From contig JAUEDM010000003.1 of the NCBI GenBank assembly GCA_033439685.1, positions 1,704,001 through 1,768,000 of the forward strand: 64,000 nt of DNA. Direction: 5' to 3'. Positions 45,385-58,063 of this stretch are shown one piece after another. The notes beneath the pieces were generated by a model. The model saw only the letters and a list, made by a program, of their open reading frames with translations, was not told where the DNA came from and made no database searches. How positions within the stretch are numbered: position 1 is the stretch's first letter; the number at the start of each line of letters is the position of its first letter. A program made the translations under genes and the position numbers. This DNA is from Apodospora peruviana (Eukaryota > Ascomycota > Sordariomycetes > Sordariales > Lasiosphaeriaceae).

Positions 45385-46643
45385 CTACTTGGAAGCCTCG
45401 TAAGCTGACCAACAGATGGCTGTGCTCGGCATGGTCGTGAGTACTCTCGGTCGTAGGCCCTTAAAAAATCCCCGGGCACCTTCCCTCCGGTACAACAACC
45501 GACAGCCAGCAACGAAGCCGTTGACGGTTCTCAACTCAGCGTCTTGAGCACTCCCACGTGTCTGGAGCATCGTCTTGATAACATCCATTGGCGTTGTTAG
45601 TGCGGCCGCGAACCCGCCTGCTACCGCACCGGCTGCGCAGTGAGTTACTGGATCGTACTTCTTCGTCGGGTTCATGGACGTGGAAATAGACTCGTAAGCA
45701 AGAAATTGCAGCGCGGTGAAGGGCACTGTCATAGAGAGGGTGGTTGGGTACGAAACGTAAAAGGCAGCTAAGCCTTCGTTCCTGTACACATATTTGGCGC
45801 AGTCAAACACGGAGCGGTATATTTTGGCCGAATTCTGTATTTGCATCCTCTGCTTGATCACTGTTTTGGGTCAGAATCCATGCGCATCTTGAAGTTGCTG
45901 TTGGGAGCCTTACCGTCGAAGGGGTTCATGAGCGCATCGCTCGCGATGGTCGCACACGCCCCACTGGTGGCAGCGGCAAGCGGATGATGGACGCCGACTC
46001 TGTTTCCGCCCATCAGATGCTTAACCGCTTCGTATGTAGCAAAGTAAACAGCGTGAGCAGGACCTGTGGAAACCGTTGTCAGTAATGATGGCATAAAACA
46101 ACAAGGCGGCAAAACAACTCACCGGCACCTATTATGACGCTCGACATGCCACGCCATAGGCTCAGTATGCCCTCAGTGGATGCCATCCGGTAGGTTCCCT
46201 GAATCACTCCATTGTAGACCGCCCCCGGCGTGGGATTGATTATCTGCATTCGGGTCTGGACAGTTACAGTCAGTAACCGGCTCGTTGGAACTGGATGGCA
46301 AGAGAAGTGCCAGGAGGCATAACGAGTGGCATGTGCTCACCTTGATGGCGTCGATCGGGTACACTGCATCACGTTAGAAACTGTAAGGCCTAGCGAGGCC
46401 GCCTTCACGGCAGCACGAGGGAGCATGGGTCGCTTTTAAACAACGACTGAAGACGTACTTGCGCAGTGCTCGGCAATGCCCGCAAAGGCGCCGGCTGCCA
46501 TGTTCTGCAGCAGCGAGAAGTTGGGTGGGAGCGATTCATAGCTATAAACGTGTCAGTCTCCGTTCCCCTAAGCCGAGCTCCTGGTCTGCGATATAGCCAA
46601 CGTACTCGTAGTCGTCCGCTTCGTCGACATTTGGCTGGGCCAT
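45385..46643 (-). CDS. Mitochondrial carrier, mitoferrin (Mrs3/Mrs4) type
   Basis: Predicted iron importer of the mitochondrial inner membrane. Six exons: 46643-46606, 46541-46459, 46363-46341 (only 23 nt), 46255-46123, 46063-45914, 45860-45385, giving 300 aa. Three carrier repeats carry the Px[D/E]xx[K/R] signature: MYPIDAIKTRMQ, NPFDVIKQRMQ and TPMDVIKTMLQ. The N-terminus reads MAQPNVDEADDYDYESLPPN, then FSLLQNMAAGAFAGIAEHCA, which fits the Mrs3/4 subgroup. The 23-nt exon encodes the first signature, so a model lacking it would break the first repeat. Substrate is inferred from subgroup resemblance. Confidence 0.9.
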
Positions 46644-47749
46644 TGGGGAAGCCACAGCTCCCGTAGCTCCTACGTTGAGAGCCAGATTGAAATTCGACGT
46701 CCTCGCGGAAATGCCGGCCACTGGTTTGGTGAGTTCAGGATGGCGGCAGTGGGTTGGCGAAGCTTCGGGTGAAACGATGCCAGGAGGACAGATCGTGACG
46801 CAATGTGAAGGGAACGGTTCGCTTCGTTATCGGCTCCTCCAGCAGCTCGGTTCGAGGTCCTACTTCTGCTGCAGCGCTCCGAGGATGGGCGAACGACGCT
46901 GTCGACCGTCAAGGCTGCGGGCGCTGCACGGCTTTGGGTGTGAGGGCAGGAATGCGCCGGGCTCGTGGCCGTGTCTGTCGTCGCAATGGGGCCGTAACGG
47001 CGGTTTTTGCTGGCTGGCTCGATGGATGAGTACTTGGGGGTTTTCTCCGACCGTTGTCGGCCGGGTCTTGACTGAATGGAAAAAAAATTGGATTGGACAG
47101 AGCGCGGCTCGGAGGTCGGAGGTGTCCATTGAGGAGCAAGGATAGGTGGCGTCCCCGACCTAACCGCACCGTCTGTGTCCCACTATCGACGGCCGTTGAG
47201 TGGTCATCTCCACGGATGCAGTATCAGATGTCTCGGCATGCCCCGCAAAACCTCTTGCAAACACCTAAATCCAGTTAAAATGCCAGATTCGGTGGATGTC
47301 CAACATAAATATGAGGCCGCTCGGATTTATCGGGTGCTTATAACTGACCGGCGTGTCTTGACTCTTGAGTGACCAAACGAGCCTGAAGACGGGGTCGTCT
47401 GGTGAAGTGCACTACACTTATTAGAGTATCGTAGAATCTTGAACTATCTAGGTAACAATATACTGTAGATCCTTTCAAAAATGATTTAACCATCGTCGGC
47501 CATCCCCTGATGTGTACAGAAGGATGAACTGGTCTCATAGTATTCGTCAGTGGACCATCTCCTAATCGCTAACAAGCCGCAAGAACCCCAGGAAGTAACC
47601 GAGTCAAAACGCCTTCTCATAAAATGACACCATGTCGCATGACAAAACAAAGTTGACGGAAATGCCTGAACCAATCCAGAAATGCCAAGAACTGGAAGAA
47701 AATATCAGTTGCCTCAACGCCTGCCTCAGTAGCCTCATGAGGCCCTTCC
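46644..47749. other. Spacer between the mitoferrin-type gene and ATG9
   Basis: 1.1 kb. The right part is the ATG9 3' flank and the left part the carrier promoter. Frames such as 46675-47145 (plus) are GC-rich shadows without a recognisable product. Confidence 0.5.
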
Positions 47750-50620
47750 TCATCGAACCCCGCCAGGTCGTCGGTTCAACTGTGCCTGGTTGAATTGGTA
47801 TATCATGTGGACAACCCCAGCGTCCGGTGCCTCACGGGGCTCGACGCCACTGTTCTCCCGGCTCAACATCCTCGTCGGCGACGTCTGCCATTGGGATTCG
47901 TCCAGCGCCCCGCCACTATCGTACACATCATCATCCGGTCGCCTGCCGACACCATTATCTTCGCCGCCATCTTCAAGAGACTCTTCGATGATACTATTCT
48001 CCCCGTGATAGCCACCCCGTTGCTGGCGCGGCAGTTGTGTGGTCCTGGAATTGCCAAAGCCTACAGTAGGCGGCTGATGGTGCGGGTCTAGGAGAATAGA
48101 TGCCATGGGTGATGGCTGAGGAACCGCCGGACCGAAGCGAGGCGTTTTCGTCGGTGCCCTGCTCCTCGGCCGCTCACTGCGGCCCATGCGTGAAGATTGC
48201 ATATCGGCGGCCAGGGTGGGCGAGGTCATAGTTGGCCACGCTGGTGGAGGGTGAAATTGATGCCGCATTCCGGGCGGAAGGTGCGAGGGTCCAGATGCTT
48301 TTGGATTAAGCGCAAAGTTGCCGTAGTTGCCAATGAAGCCGTAGTACGAAGCCTCCATTTTTCCGTGCTTGGTCGAGTAATAGTCATCTCGAACATCTGC
48401 TCCGTCCACCGGCTTCTTTCCATTCCCAACGCCTTTCTTGAAATCAAACTCGGCAAACGAACACACATAGCCCAGCCCATCAACGTGGATGGTGAATTCA
48501 CGAAAGAAATCAATGATTTGGTCACTCGACTTGGGCAAGCTGACAAACAGGACGAAGGGTGTCGTCAGAATGCTCAGGATTTCCTCGAGGAAGATCACGA
48601 TTTTGATCTTGTATAGTTCGGAAAACTCGGCCTTCACATCGGAGCTGTGGAGCCTATCCTGCCAGTGGTCCGGCTCGTAGTGGGTGTATTCTACTACATT
48701 GCGCATCGCATACTCGGGATCAAAAACCGTGTTCTCTTCCGACATGCTGCCGCGGGCAAATGCCCAGACGCTTCCAAAAACGGCCGTATAGAAGAGGACT
48801 GTCCGGTCGTGCGTAATTTCGAAGCCGAGGAACATATCTGGATCTATGACCGAGACAACTGCCAGCACGGTGGCAAGGGAGCCCGCAATGAACGCGACTG
48901 TCTTTGAGATCATTTCCGTCTTAACCTTAGGGAACTGATCAATATAGTGGGAGGCGAAAGGATGAGACATGTCAAGCCGTTTGCGAAACAGATGTGGGAG
49001 TTCATTGAACTCTCTGAATTTCCATTCGGCAAGTGGGGTGTAGGTCCTCGACGACAGAACAGACGGGTTCTTTTGAATTTCCTGTTTGGGGCCGAGTCAG
49101 CACAACGGCAAGAGAACGAGGGGGGTGGGGAGCGGCTCATTACATGATAGTATGTCAAGAAATACACAATCAATAGGTAGCCAGTCACGAAAGGTGATAA
49201 AATGAGAATCATGATGCCTGCGAACCTGAACCTGCCACGTAGTTTGTCGCTCAGCACACCCCTGCGATCTGACTTCAGAAACTCTTGATTGACCTGGCCT
49301 TTTTCATCAAAGACGAAATCGAGAACGCTAAACATCAGAGTCCACTCAAGGGTCTGCGAGAAAACCTGACGGCCTCTCAAGAACGGGATTGGGATGGTCA
49401 GATCAAGGATGTCCTTATTGAAGAGAGCGATTAGGTAGTTTTCCTTCCTCATAAGTCGATTGGCAATATCAGACGCGTCTAGTCTCTCCTTTGACTGACT
49501 CCCAAGGAACCGCCGTTGTGCCGCAGTCAGGCTCGTAGCTGTTTTGGGGTTCTGGTCTCGGAGAGCCATGACCCGAGCGACAATTTCCTGCCACGTCACC
49601 GTCTGCATGTCCTGGTCTGGAATATTGAGCAGGTGGAGGTAAAAATCGCGGATGTTCAAGAGTCGCCGCACATCCAAGAGATACTGGATTGACTTCCAGA
49701 TGAAGTAAAAGACGAACATCCACAAGCCGAGGTTCCACAAGCCCGACATGTTTCGCGTACATTGAGGAACAAGGATCTGCGAAAGCTTCTGGCTTCCCGG
49801 AATCTTGCCGTAGTCCACGCATTGCGTCAAAAACGTCAAAAGAACTGCCACAAAGGCTACGTTTCTGTGCTTCTTGGTTAGAGACTATGCCACACCAGGT
49901 CTTTGCCTATCGGCAACAGGGCCGTATGAGCACTTACATTAAATGGAGGGCCCTCTCTATAAATATGCACCACATGCCGCAGCCCTGGTAGTAGTCGTAG
50001 ACGTCCTTCATGTGTTTATCGAGATTCGAGACATTGGCCCATCGCCACTCGGCCTTCTTCTTGACGTTACCCGATATTACGCCGGCGAGAAACGCGCTGG
50101 GCGTGCCGTCGTTATGCCGCAAATTACCAAACGCATCGTCATTGTGCAGTCTCTGCTGCGTCTGTGCCGTCTCCCACTGTAGACGGGATTTGGACGACCC
50201 GGGAATCGCTGTGGTTCGCCGCCCGGTGTGTTCTCTCGTCGACTGTTCCGGCATACCCGTGGGGTGGTCTCCGTCGTGGCGCTCGACAAGTAGCGATGCG
50301 GGTACATCATTGTCACCGTCGTCGTCGTGCGTACGCCAGGCGGCAGCAGTGGCAGCGTTTCCGTCTGGCCGACTGGCCGACTGGTGCCATCCTCTTGCTG
50401 TCTGGTTCGCCATTGTATCCAAGGTAATGCGACTGTCGTCGACGCCAAGGCCTTCGGCGGTTTCGAGATCGTAGTCGTGGAAGTGGTGGTTTAGGTTTTC
50501 CTCGTCTAGCAAACCCGCGCGATCTTCGACATCACGTGTGTCCTCCTGGCCTCTCAGTTCCTCGTAAAAGGATCGGCCATGACCGGTGGGCATCAGCCTC
50601 GAGAAGACATTTGAAGTCAT
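47750..50620 (-). CDS. ATG9: Autophagy scramblase Atg9
   Basis: Multispanning lipid scramblase that rides Golgi-derived vesicles and seeds the phagophore. Three exons: 50620-49938, 49864-49144, 49081-47750, giving 911 aa. The start is the ATG reading MTSNVFSRLMPTGHGRSFYE; an ATG eight codons upstream was not chosen, because fungal Atg9 usually begins at this point. The acidic N-tail is followed by the conserved core with WRWANVSNLDKHMKDVYDYY, CIFIERALHL, LWNLGLWMFVFYFIWKSIQY and SVIDPDMFLGFEITHDRTVL. Conserved FPKVKTEMISKTVAFIAGSL is present. The C-tail is disordered. Head-to-head with COG6, 813 bp between starts. Confidence 0.96.
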
Positions 50621-51433
50621 GGCGGCCAAGCCTCGATGCGCCAATAGCGCAATATCATCCGAAGGGCTAGAAAAGAACCATAGCAGAACGGATGGTCGTC
50701 TAGTTTAACGCTGGCTGGAGAGAGGTCGTGCAAGGCGCTAGAACCTTGATGGGTTGCGCGGGAGGCGTGAGAGGTGGGTGGACTTCGAGCTGCTAAATAG
50801 GGGGTATTCCCGTCAGCTGTTGAACCAAAGACTCGAGCTGTCAGCTGGTGAGTCCTAAGCGTCAGGTCAGTTGAGGTTGTCGCGTCGTCATATGGATGGT
50901 GGTGAATTGAATTCTAGGAGGGGGAAGGTCAGAGAGTGTTGCCTTGACTGGGCAGCCAACTGTGCCCAGGTGACTCGGCCAGCCGACACCCCAGTCCGAG
51001 CGTTGAAAGCCAGTTCCGGAAGGCGGTGGGAGAGATTACAGCGCCAAGCCCCGCTACTTTCTTATCGGAGCTGGAGCTGCGTGAATGGACGGATCCAACC
51101 CCCAACTCTGTAGGGGAGCCGAACAATTGCAGGTCACTTTACGGCTTACAATTTCAACAAACCACCTGTCTGCAAATCTCCAACGCTTTGTTTACCTTAC
51201 CCTATCTCCCACCTAGCCTTCTACTCCTAAGGTATCAAAGCATCTTGCTGGGTTGTTTTGGTTTTACCTTCCGGTCTAGCTTTGTCACGGTCAGGAGAAC
51301 TGACGGGTTGCTTCCTGACTTGTTAGCCAGTGACGAGGACACATCACACAACACATGACACCTTTCCCCCAGCTTCCCTGGCCTTGAGGCTGTGCTATAA
51401 CCAGTGGGTTTCGGCGCATAAGTTCTGCGCACA
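50621..51433. promoter_or_regulatory. Divergent promoter of ATG9 and COG6
   Basis: This 813-bp region separates the two start codons. No coding frame is credible. Both products act in Golgi-related membrane traffic, so shared regulation is plausible; no specific factor site was identified with confidence. Confidence 0.4.
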
Positions 51434-53556
51434 ATGACTTCGCAGGAGGCATCAGACTTTCTCCGGCCGCCGTTGCCGCCTTCCAGTCCCTCCACCAGAG
51501 GGGTAAATCCACTCTCGGCCAAGGTTGCAAGTGTTCTGTCCACCTCGTATGCCGACACGGAATTCCGCGAGGCTCTCGCGCTGCTGGATGACCGGGGCTT
51601 ACAGAACACGGCCGAGTCCCGGAGGAAACTACGACTGGATCTTCAGAAGGAGGTGATCGACAGCAATGGCGAAATCATCACCGAGTTCGCCAAGGTTGCT
51701 GAGGTATGCCGCCGTCATCTGTTGTGATGGGCGAAGCTGACGGCTTTCCACAGCAACTTCGGCGTATCGGCAACACCATCGGCAAGCTAAACGAAAGTTA
51801 TCTGGAAATGAAGACCCAAATCGGTGCAGCTCACGATGCTACCTCGTCCGTCTTGGCTGAGGCCTCTCAGCTCATGACGCAGAGACGGCAGGTTGAGAGG
51901 AAGCAGAATCTACTCAAGGCTTTTAACGCAAGCTTTGTCCTGTCTGAGGATGAAGTCGCCGCCTTGACGCTGACTTCCGAGCCTGTGGATGACCTTTTCT
52001 TTGCCGTTCTTTCCAAAGCAAAGAAAACCAGCAAGGACTGTGAGGTCCTCCTCGGCTTCGAGGACCAGACACTGGGACTGGAGATCATGGATCAAGTGTC
52101 GCGAAACCTCAACCAAGGCTTCCAGAAGCTCTACAGGTGGATACAGAAAGAATTCAAGACGATCAACCTCGAGAATCCCCAGATAGGATCGTCTATCCGG
52201 CGAGCCCTCCGCGTGCTTGCCGAGCGGCCGACCCTCTTTCAAAACTGCTTGGATTTCTTTGCCGAAGCTCGGGAGCATGTCCTCTCGGATTCCTTTTACA
52301 CCGCCCTGACGGGCGGCTCTGCTTCCGGCGTCGAAGACCCGTCGGTGAAGCCAATCGAGTTGGTTGCTCACGATCCTCTTCGTTACGTGGGTGATATGCT
52401 TGCCTGGTCTCACTCGGCCGCGGTCAGCGAGAAAGAGGCGCTTGAGATTCTATTCATCTCCGAAGGGGATGAGATTGCTAAGGGTATTCAGGCGGGCCGG
52501 GACAGCGAAGTATGGCGTCTTACGGCCGAGGATGGCGCAGACACGGACGTATTTGATGCCGTGACGGCGCTGAACGAACTAGTTGACCGGGACATGTCAG
52601 GTGCGGTCCGGATTCTGCGACAGAGAGTTGAACAGGTCATTCAGACGAACGAGGATACAATACTTGCCTACAAACTAGCGAACCTACTCAACTTTTACAA
52701 AACCACCTTCTCCAGGATGCTTGAGCCAGGCTCAGTCTTCGTGGAATCCATGGGCTTGCTCGAGTCCGAAGCGCTCCGGCAGTTCCGATCACTGGCTCGA
52801 GACCACGTCGCAACACTCCAGGGCGATTTCCAGCATACTCCATTCGACCTACGCCCACCCGACTTCCTGCTCGAGGCCCTGGGACAGCTTATGGCCATTA
52901 TGAAGACGTATGAGACGTCGCTCACCTCGTCTGGCGACAGAGAGGCCGAATTTGAGCCTATCTTGGCAGAAGCACTTGATCCGTTCATCTCGGGATGTGT
53001 CAATATGGCTCACACCGTTACGCCACCCTCAAACTCAATATTCCTGATCAACTGTTTCCTAGCAGCTAAACATACGCTTTCAGGATTCGATTTCACTGGA
53101 CGGCGAACGGCGGAACTGCAAAGGAAGATCGATGAAGGGAAGACACAGCTGATTGAAAGTCAGTATGTGTTCTTCCGTGTTGAGTCTGGCCTGGACTCGC
53201 TGATCGAGTCACTTGGGGCCCTTCGAGAGAATGAGGATGATGTGCAGAAGGTCTCGTCGCTCCAGGCAGTACAGTCGCCGGCGCTCAGTCGGGCAAGCCA
53301 AATACTTGATGACTTCCTACCATCGGCACTGATGGATGCTATGGAGAATATACGGCACCTCCAGGACTCGAAGCTGGCCAGAGACATAACCGAGGAGGCT
53401 GCGGAGCGGTTTTGCGTTGATTTTGAGCACGTCGAGGAGATGCTGGTATTGGCCGACGATATGACATATGCCGAAAGCAATGAAGCGGAAGAGGCACAGA
53501 GCCTTCGCGCTCTATTTCCTAGAACCAGTGGAGAAATACGGGTGTTGCTGTCGTAG
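51434..53556 (+). CDS. COG6: Conserved oligomeric Golgi complex subunit 6
   Basis: Lobe B subunit of the COG tether, needed for retrograde intra-Golgi traffic and glycosylation; in yeast COG also supports Atg9 delivery. Two exons, 51434-51703 and 51754-53556, giving 690 aa. The N-terminal part has MTSQEASDFLRPPLPPSSPS then NPLSAKVASVLSTSYADTEF, followed by the coiled-coil LRRIGNTIGKLNESYLEMKT. Diagnostic COG6 segments are FQKLYRWIQKEFKTINLENP, LRYVGDMLAWSHSAAVSEKE and LNFYKTTFSRMLEPGS. The protein keeps the usual COG6 length. Confidence 0.96.
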
Positions 53557-54247
53557 GGTATTTCGGTCTAATGGCAACAATATTATCTAAAGCACCAATA
53601 AAGGCTTTGGCCGTGCCATGTTGATGACCATGCAATGGACTGGCTTTCATCAGTTTGCACTTTGACGCATATGCTGGTGCGAAGAGCTGCTGCCCATGAT
53701 ATACGAACGTATGAAAACATCGTAACGTATGGTACGGTATCAACAACTTGCGTACTGTGTAGCACTGTGAACTGTAGTTCCTTGGTTGCAGTGCGGGGCA
53801 CCATAGGCCCACATTAGTACCCAAACGACGTCACTCACTCAGCTGCTGGAGCATTCAGCCCCGTCGATAGGCTGGGCGAGGTAGCGTAACGTACGGTAGC
53901 TTATACGTATTCGAATACAGTGCGCTACAGTGGTAAAGCAGAGGTGGTCATGCGATGGAGGGACATCCTCTGCCGGACGTCACACGCACGCGGCCTACCT
54001 TCCATTCCTACCTGACCTGTCATAGTGAATACTCGATATACTACAAAATACAATCCCAACACTTCTATAGATTTGCAGAATACAGTCCGCTCTACGAATC
54101 AGTGATGTCTTTCAATGCGCCGACTTAGCCCGAAACGTCAGCTGAAATCGAGTTGATATTCACTGCCATCCTCGGTGGTTTGTTTGCTGGGAGCAATTTA
54201 GAGGGACCACGGCGTGATGTCCATACACCTCGAGCTTGACATCCACC
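53557..54247. other. Spacer between COG6 and the SAP1-like gene
   Basis: This 690-bp stretch is rich in TACG/CGTA words near 53700-53930 (for example ACGTATGGTACGGTATC and TACGTATTCGAATAC). It contains the upstream ORF listed separately. No gene is seen. Confidence 0.45.
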
Positions 54248-54261
54248 ATGCTTCGCAATAG
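54217..54261 (+). promoter_or_regulatory. Upstream ORF overlapping the SAP1-like start codon
   Basis: A 15-codon frame including its stop begins 31 bases before the main ATG (54248), runs past it in another frame, and ends TAG at 54261. If the leader starts upstream of 54217, ribosomes translating it would bypass the main start, so it could damp expression. The transcript start is not visible from the sequence. Confidence 0.4.
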
Positions 54262-56897
54262 GACTGCAGCGTCAGTCCTGCAGAAGACATACGACGAAAG
54301 CTATCTAACTTGCTCAACTGCCGTCTACTACGAGGGTCAGGTACGTCCATTGCGACACCCTTTGGCCATCGTCCTCCTCCTTCCGCCGCCCGCGTGCTGA
54401 CCATATGTCCTAGGGCAACGAGGACGAGGCTATGCGATGCTGGAAGTTGGCACTCGACCAAATCTACGACCACCACGCGAATAGGGTTATTCCAAACTAC
54501 ACACCTTGCTCCGAGACAGAAAAGGCTCTGGTAGAGAGTCTGCGGCGACTCGAGTTGCAGTGTAAGGAACGGGTCGATCTTCTCGAGGCCCTCCGCCTGT
54601 CGCGCCAAGAAACCGCCCAGCAGGACTCTACCTCGTCCGGGAGCAGGCCAACCACGTCATCCGACTTTTCAGATCCTGCTGCACAGGAGAAAGGTTGGAT
54701 TGGCGCTGGGACCGTTCCCGCAGTCACATATACGCAGCTTTCCCGGCCCGCCCTCCCCCCAAGACCCCCTTTGCCTACTCGAATCGCGTCCGAGCAGGTC
54801 GCTGGGGTGGATCGGGGGACTGTTTCCGAGGACTTGAGATCCTCATCCTCGAGATCGCTTGCGACGCCACCTCCAATGCCGTCTCCGGAGAGGAGAGCGT
54901 CCAGGTCGGCCAGCCCAGAGAGACACACAATGCGGACCACATTGCGGACAAACCGACCGGGCGACAAATCTTCAAAGTCAGGCTTACGGGGTCCATCCTC
55001 AAAACCCGTAGATGGCCCTGGTGCTAGCAAGGCAGCCACCTTGGCATGGAGTGCGCTTGGTCACCGGGCAAAGGCAAATCAATGGCCAGTCAGCACTGGT
55101 TCGGCATTGTCACTACCGCCTGACAATTCTCCGTTATCGGTTGAGCAGCCCAGGAGGAGTTCCGAGTTATCGCAAAGGCAATGGGATCGACATTCGAGAA
55201 GGCTAGTCACCCCTCGTACGCGAAGTCCAACGAAGCTTGCAGACGACAGACCTCATTCAGAATCTGCAATCAAGCGGTATTCTGATGACTATTCTTTTGC
55301 CCAACCCTCACCTCTATCTATAAAAGCTGCATCAAGTGCGCTCAACGCTTCGACAACACCCCTCACCCCAGAAGGAGAGCGCATCTCCCGCCAGAAAAAC
55401 GCTCCGGTGCATACGCCCCGGAGAAGAATCTCCGAGAACGAGACAAACGACGGGACATCGTATTTTGGAGAAGTAGCCGAGAGGGATATTGAAAGCAGAT
55501 TGTCATTAGAATCAGCCAGTATTTCGCGGAAGCCAGTTGGACAACCTGTATCTGCTGGCAAGACCAGAAACGCAGCTCGCAGCTCAGCTCAAGGCTCTGG
55601 TGTGGCCCCCGTGGGCTCTAAGGGAAGGCGGTCTCAGGAAGGGCGGCTCTCGTCCTCCTCGAGTCTCGAGGACTTCTCATATGAGAGTCGCCCAAAGCTA
55701 AAACCAAATAAGAGAAAAACTGTACAGAGAGAGGCTCCCCTTGTAGTGGACTCTTTACAACAACCGTCTGGAAGTTCTGATGATGATGATACGGATAGCA
55801 GAGTCATGGACTCCTGGAAGAAGCGAAAGGCGGCGATTCTTAAAAAGGTTCCTCCCGGTATTGACGATCTTGCGGCAAAGCAGATCCTGAATGAGATTGT
55901 CGTACAGGGTGACGACGTTCACTGGGGTGATATCGCTGGCCTCGAGGTAGCGAAGAATGCTTTGCGAGAAACGGTCGTGTATCCGTTCCTACGTCCGGAC
56001 TTATTTATGGGACTGCGGGAGCCAGCCAGGGGTATGTTACTATTTGGGCCGCCTGGGACTGGCAAAACCATGCTGGCACGAGCGGTAGCCACCGAATCCA
56101 AGTCGACATTCTTCTCCATCTCGGCCAGCAGTCTGACGAGCAAGTATCTGGGTGAATCAGAGAAGCTCGTCCGGGCACTGTTCGTCCTGGCCAAACTTTT
56201 AGCCCCAAGTATTATCTTTGTGGACGAGATTGACTCTCTCCTGTCACAAAGATCCGGATCCGGAGAACACGAGGCAACAAGACGGATCAAGACGGAATTC
56301 CTCATTCAATGGAGTGATTTGCAACGAGCTGCCGCGGGAAGGGAGGTGACAGACAGGGAGAAGGACCGTGGCGACGCAAATCGGGTGTTAGTCCTTGCGG
56401 CAACAAACTTGCCATGGGCCATTGATGAGGCTGCGAGGAGACGCTTTGTACGGCGACAGTACATTCCTCTGCCCGAAGCCGAAACACGGGCAGTTCAGCT
56501 CAAGACACTACTAAGCCAACAAAAGCACACACTTACCGACGCTGACATCCAAGAACTTGTCAGGTTGACGGATGGTGAGTTTTTTTCTTCTTTTGCTTCA
56601 CTGCTAATTTAGAGTTGGCAAGCTTGGCTTCGATATCTCGACCTTACCTTGTAGTTTGTTCTAATTGCGTAAATAGGTTTCTCTGGCTCTGATATCACAG
56701 CACTGGCGAAGGATGCCGCCATGGGACCGCTTCGATCGCTCGGAGAGGCTCTGCTACACATGACAATGGATGAAATACGTCCCATTGGATTTGCTGACTT
56801 CATCGCGAGCTTGACAACCATCCGGCCAAGTGTAAGTAAAACGGGGTTGAAACAGTACGAGGAGTGGGCCGCAGAATTTGGAGAGCGTGGTGGCTAG
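54248..56897 (+). CDS. SAP1: AAA ATPase of the SAP1/YTA6 (spastin/fidgetin-like) group
   Basis: Meiotic-clade AAA ATPase; relatives sever microtubules or remodel ESCRT and membrane complexes. Three exons: 54248-54340, 54414-56574, 56677-56897, giving 824 aa. The N-terminus has a helical hairpin (QKTYDESYLTCSTAVYYE, then NEDEAMRCWKLALDQIYDHH), MIT-like in look. A Ser/Pro/Arg-rich linker of about 400 residues follows. The ATPase domain carries VHWGDIAGLEVAKNALRETV, Walker A GPPGTGKT (about 576), Walker B IIFVDEID (about 631) and the RRFVRR arginine fingers. The C-terminus reads SVSKTGLKQYEEWAAEFGER. A GTAAGT inside the last exon is not used, since read-through keeps the conserved tail. Confidence 0.88.
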
Positions 56898-57429
56898 ATT
56901 GAAAATATCAAACATATTCATGGGACTACTACGGTGTTGTTGATTGGGTGCGGGCTTGAGAATTGTGGCATCATTGATTGCTTGTCTGGCTGCCTTTGAA
57001 GTGTACCATGATTATGGAGCGAGCATTACAAGGTAATGAGTAATCGGGCACCATATATATAAGAGCATACATAACGAGACGCGCCCAAAAAGCAAGTGCC
57101 GTTCGTTCCAGTGCCTCTACATCCTGTTTAACAAACAATGTTGAGGATACGACTTGCCTTGAAGAGGACATGCGCTCTATACTAACCTGTGAGGCGACCA
57201 CAGGCAAGAAATGAAAGATTCTTCGTCTGACAAACCAGTAGGAAGTCACATAAACCAACAAATATATCAGAAATCTCTTCATGGTACAAGGTTATCATAC
57301 AACCCGAGTTTCTTCCATTTTACATGCGCACAACCACAGAAACACAGCTCCAACGGAAGGACCAGCGATCCTCGCTCTTCTATAAAGCCCACCTCCCTTT
57401 CCTCTTGTCAAAATCCAAATCATCCAGAT
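56898..57429. other. Spacer between SAP1-like gene and MRPS17
   Basis: This 530-bp stretch lies between convergent genes; it is AT-rich 3' flank with no gene seen. Confidence 0.5.
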
Positions 57430-58063
57430 CTATAAGTCGACAGGCGTCTTGACGCCCCTACCGCCATGTAATTTCGCAAAGGCGACGATCTGCTTCTGTA
57501 GTTTCCTCGCCAGGCTCTCGTGGTGCTCGAGCTTTGCCTTGATCATGTCGGTCTGTCTCCTAAGGTCCTTGCGCTCTTTTTTAGCAGTCTTCTGAACCAG
57601 CATCTCGGCCCAGCGCTCCTCCTCAGACGGAATCGGCGGCCGCTCCTCGATGGGTATTTTGGCCGGCGCGATGATGCGCTTCACCACGTGGCGCTTGCTC
57701 TTGGACGTGCGCCACCCCGGCGTGATGGCGACCACGTCTCCGGCGCGGAGCGAGTCGTTCGGGTCGTGCACCAGGTAGGTTTTGTGCAGTTTGAAATCCT
57801 ACGGAGAAGAAAGTGTTGGGTCAGCTTTAGCTTGGGCAAAGACGGACACAGACGGAGAGAGAAAGGAGCAAGAGGCAGACGCAAACGAGCCACCAGAGCA
57901 GAACATAACAGCAACGAACCTTTTTGAGGAAACTGTTCCATTTGGTACCGCCGACCCGGACCTTGACCGTCTTGGACATAAGGCCGGCCGTCACGACAAC
58001 GCCGTGGAGCTCCCGAAATGACTTGAACGTCTTTGCCAAAGCATTGTCTACCAGAGACGCCAT
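57430..58063 (-). CDS. MRPS17: Mitochondrial small-subunit ribosomal protein uS17m
   Basis: Binds 15S-type rRNA in the mitochondrial small subunit. Two exons, 58063-57920 and 57798-57430, giving 170 aa. The uS17 OB-fold reads FRELHGVVVTAGLMSKTVKV, VGGTKWNSFLKK, joined across the intron to DFKLHKTYLVHDPNDSLRAG and VVAITPGWRTSKSKRHVVKR. A charged C-terminal extension of about 80 residues (ERKDLRRQTDMIKAKLEHHE) is a coiled helix typical of the fungal protein. The donor is GTTCGT, a weak but frame-preserving site. In-frame GTG/GTT alternatives were not better. Confidence 0.93.

Noticed and set aside
46453..46460. GC-AG intron after exon 2 of the mitoferrin-type gene (TGC|GCAAGT)
   Set aside because: Phase is wrong for the next exon; the GTACGT donor three bases on keeps frame and gives AEHCAMYPIDAIK.
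56830..56836. GTAAGT within the last exon of the SAP1-like gene as a splice donor
   Set aside because: Read-through encodes the conserved C-terminal KQYEEWAAEFGERGG tail and stop, so splicing there would remove it.
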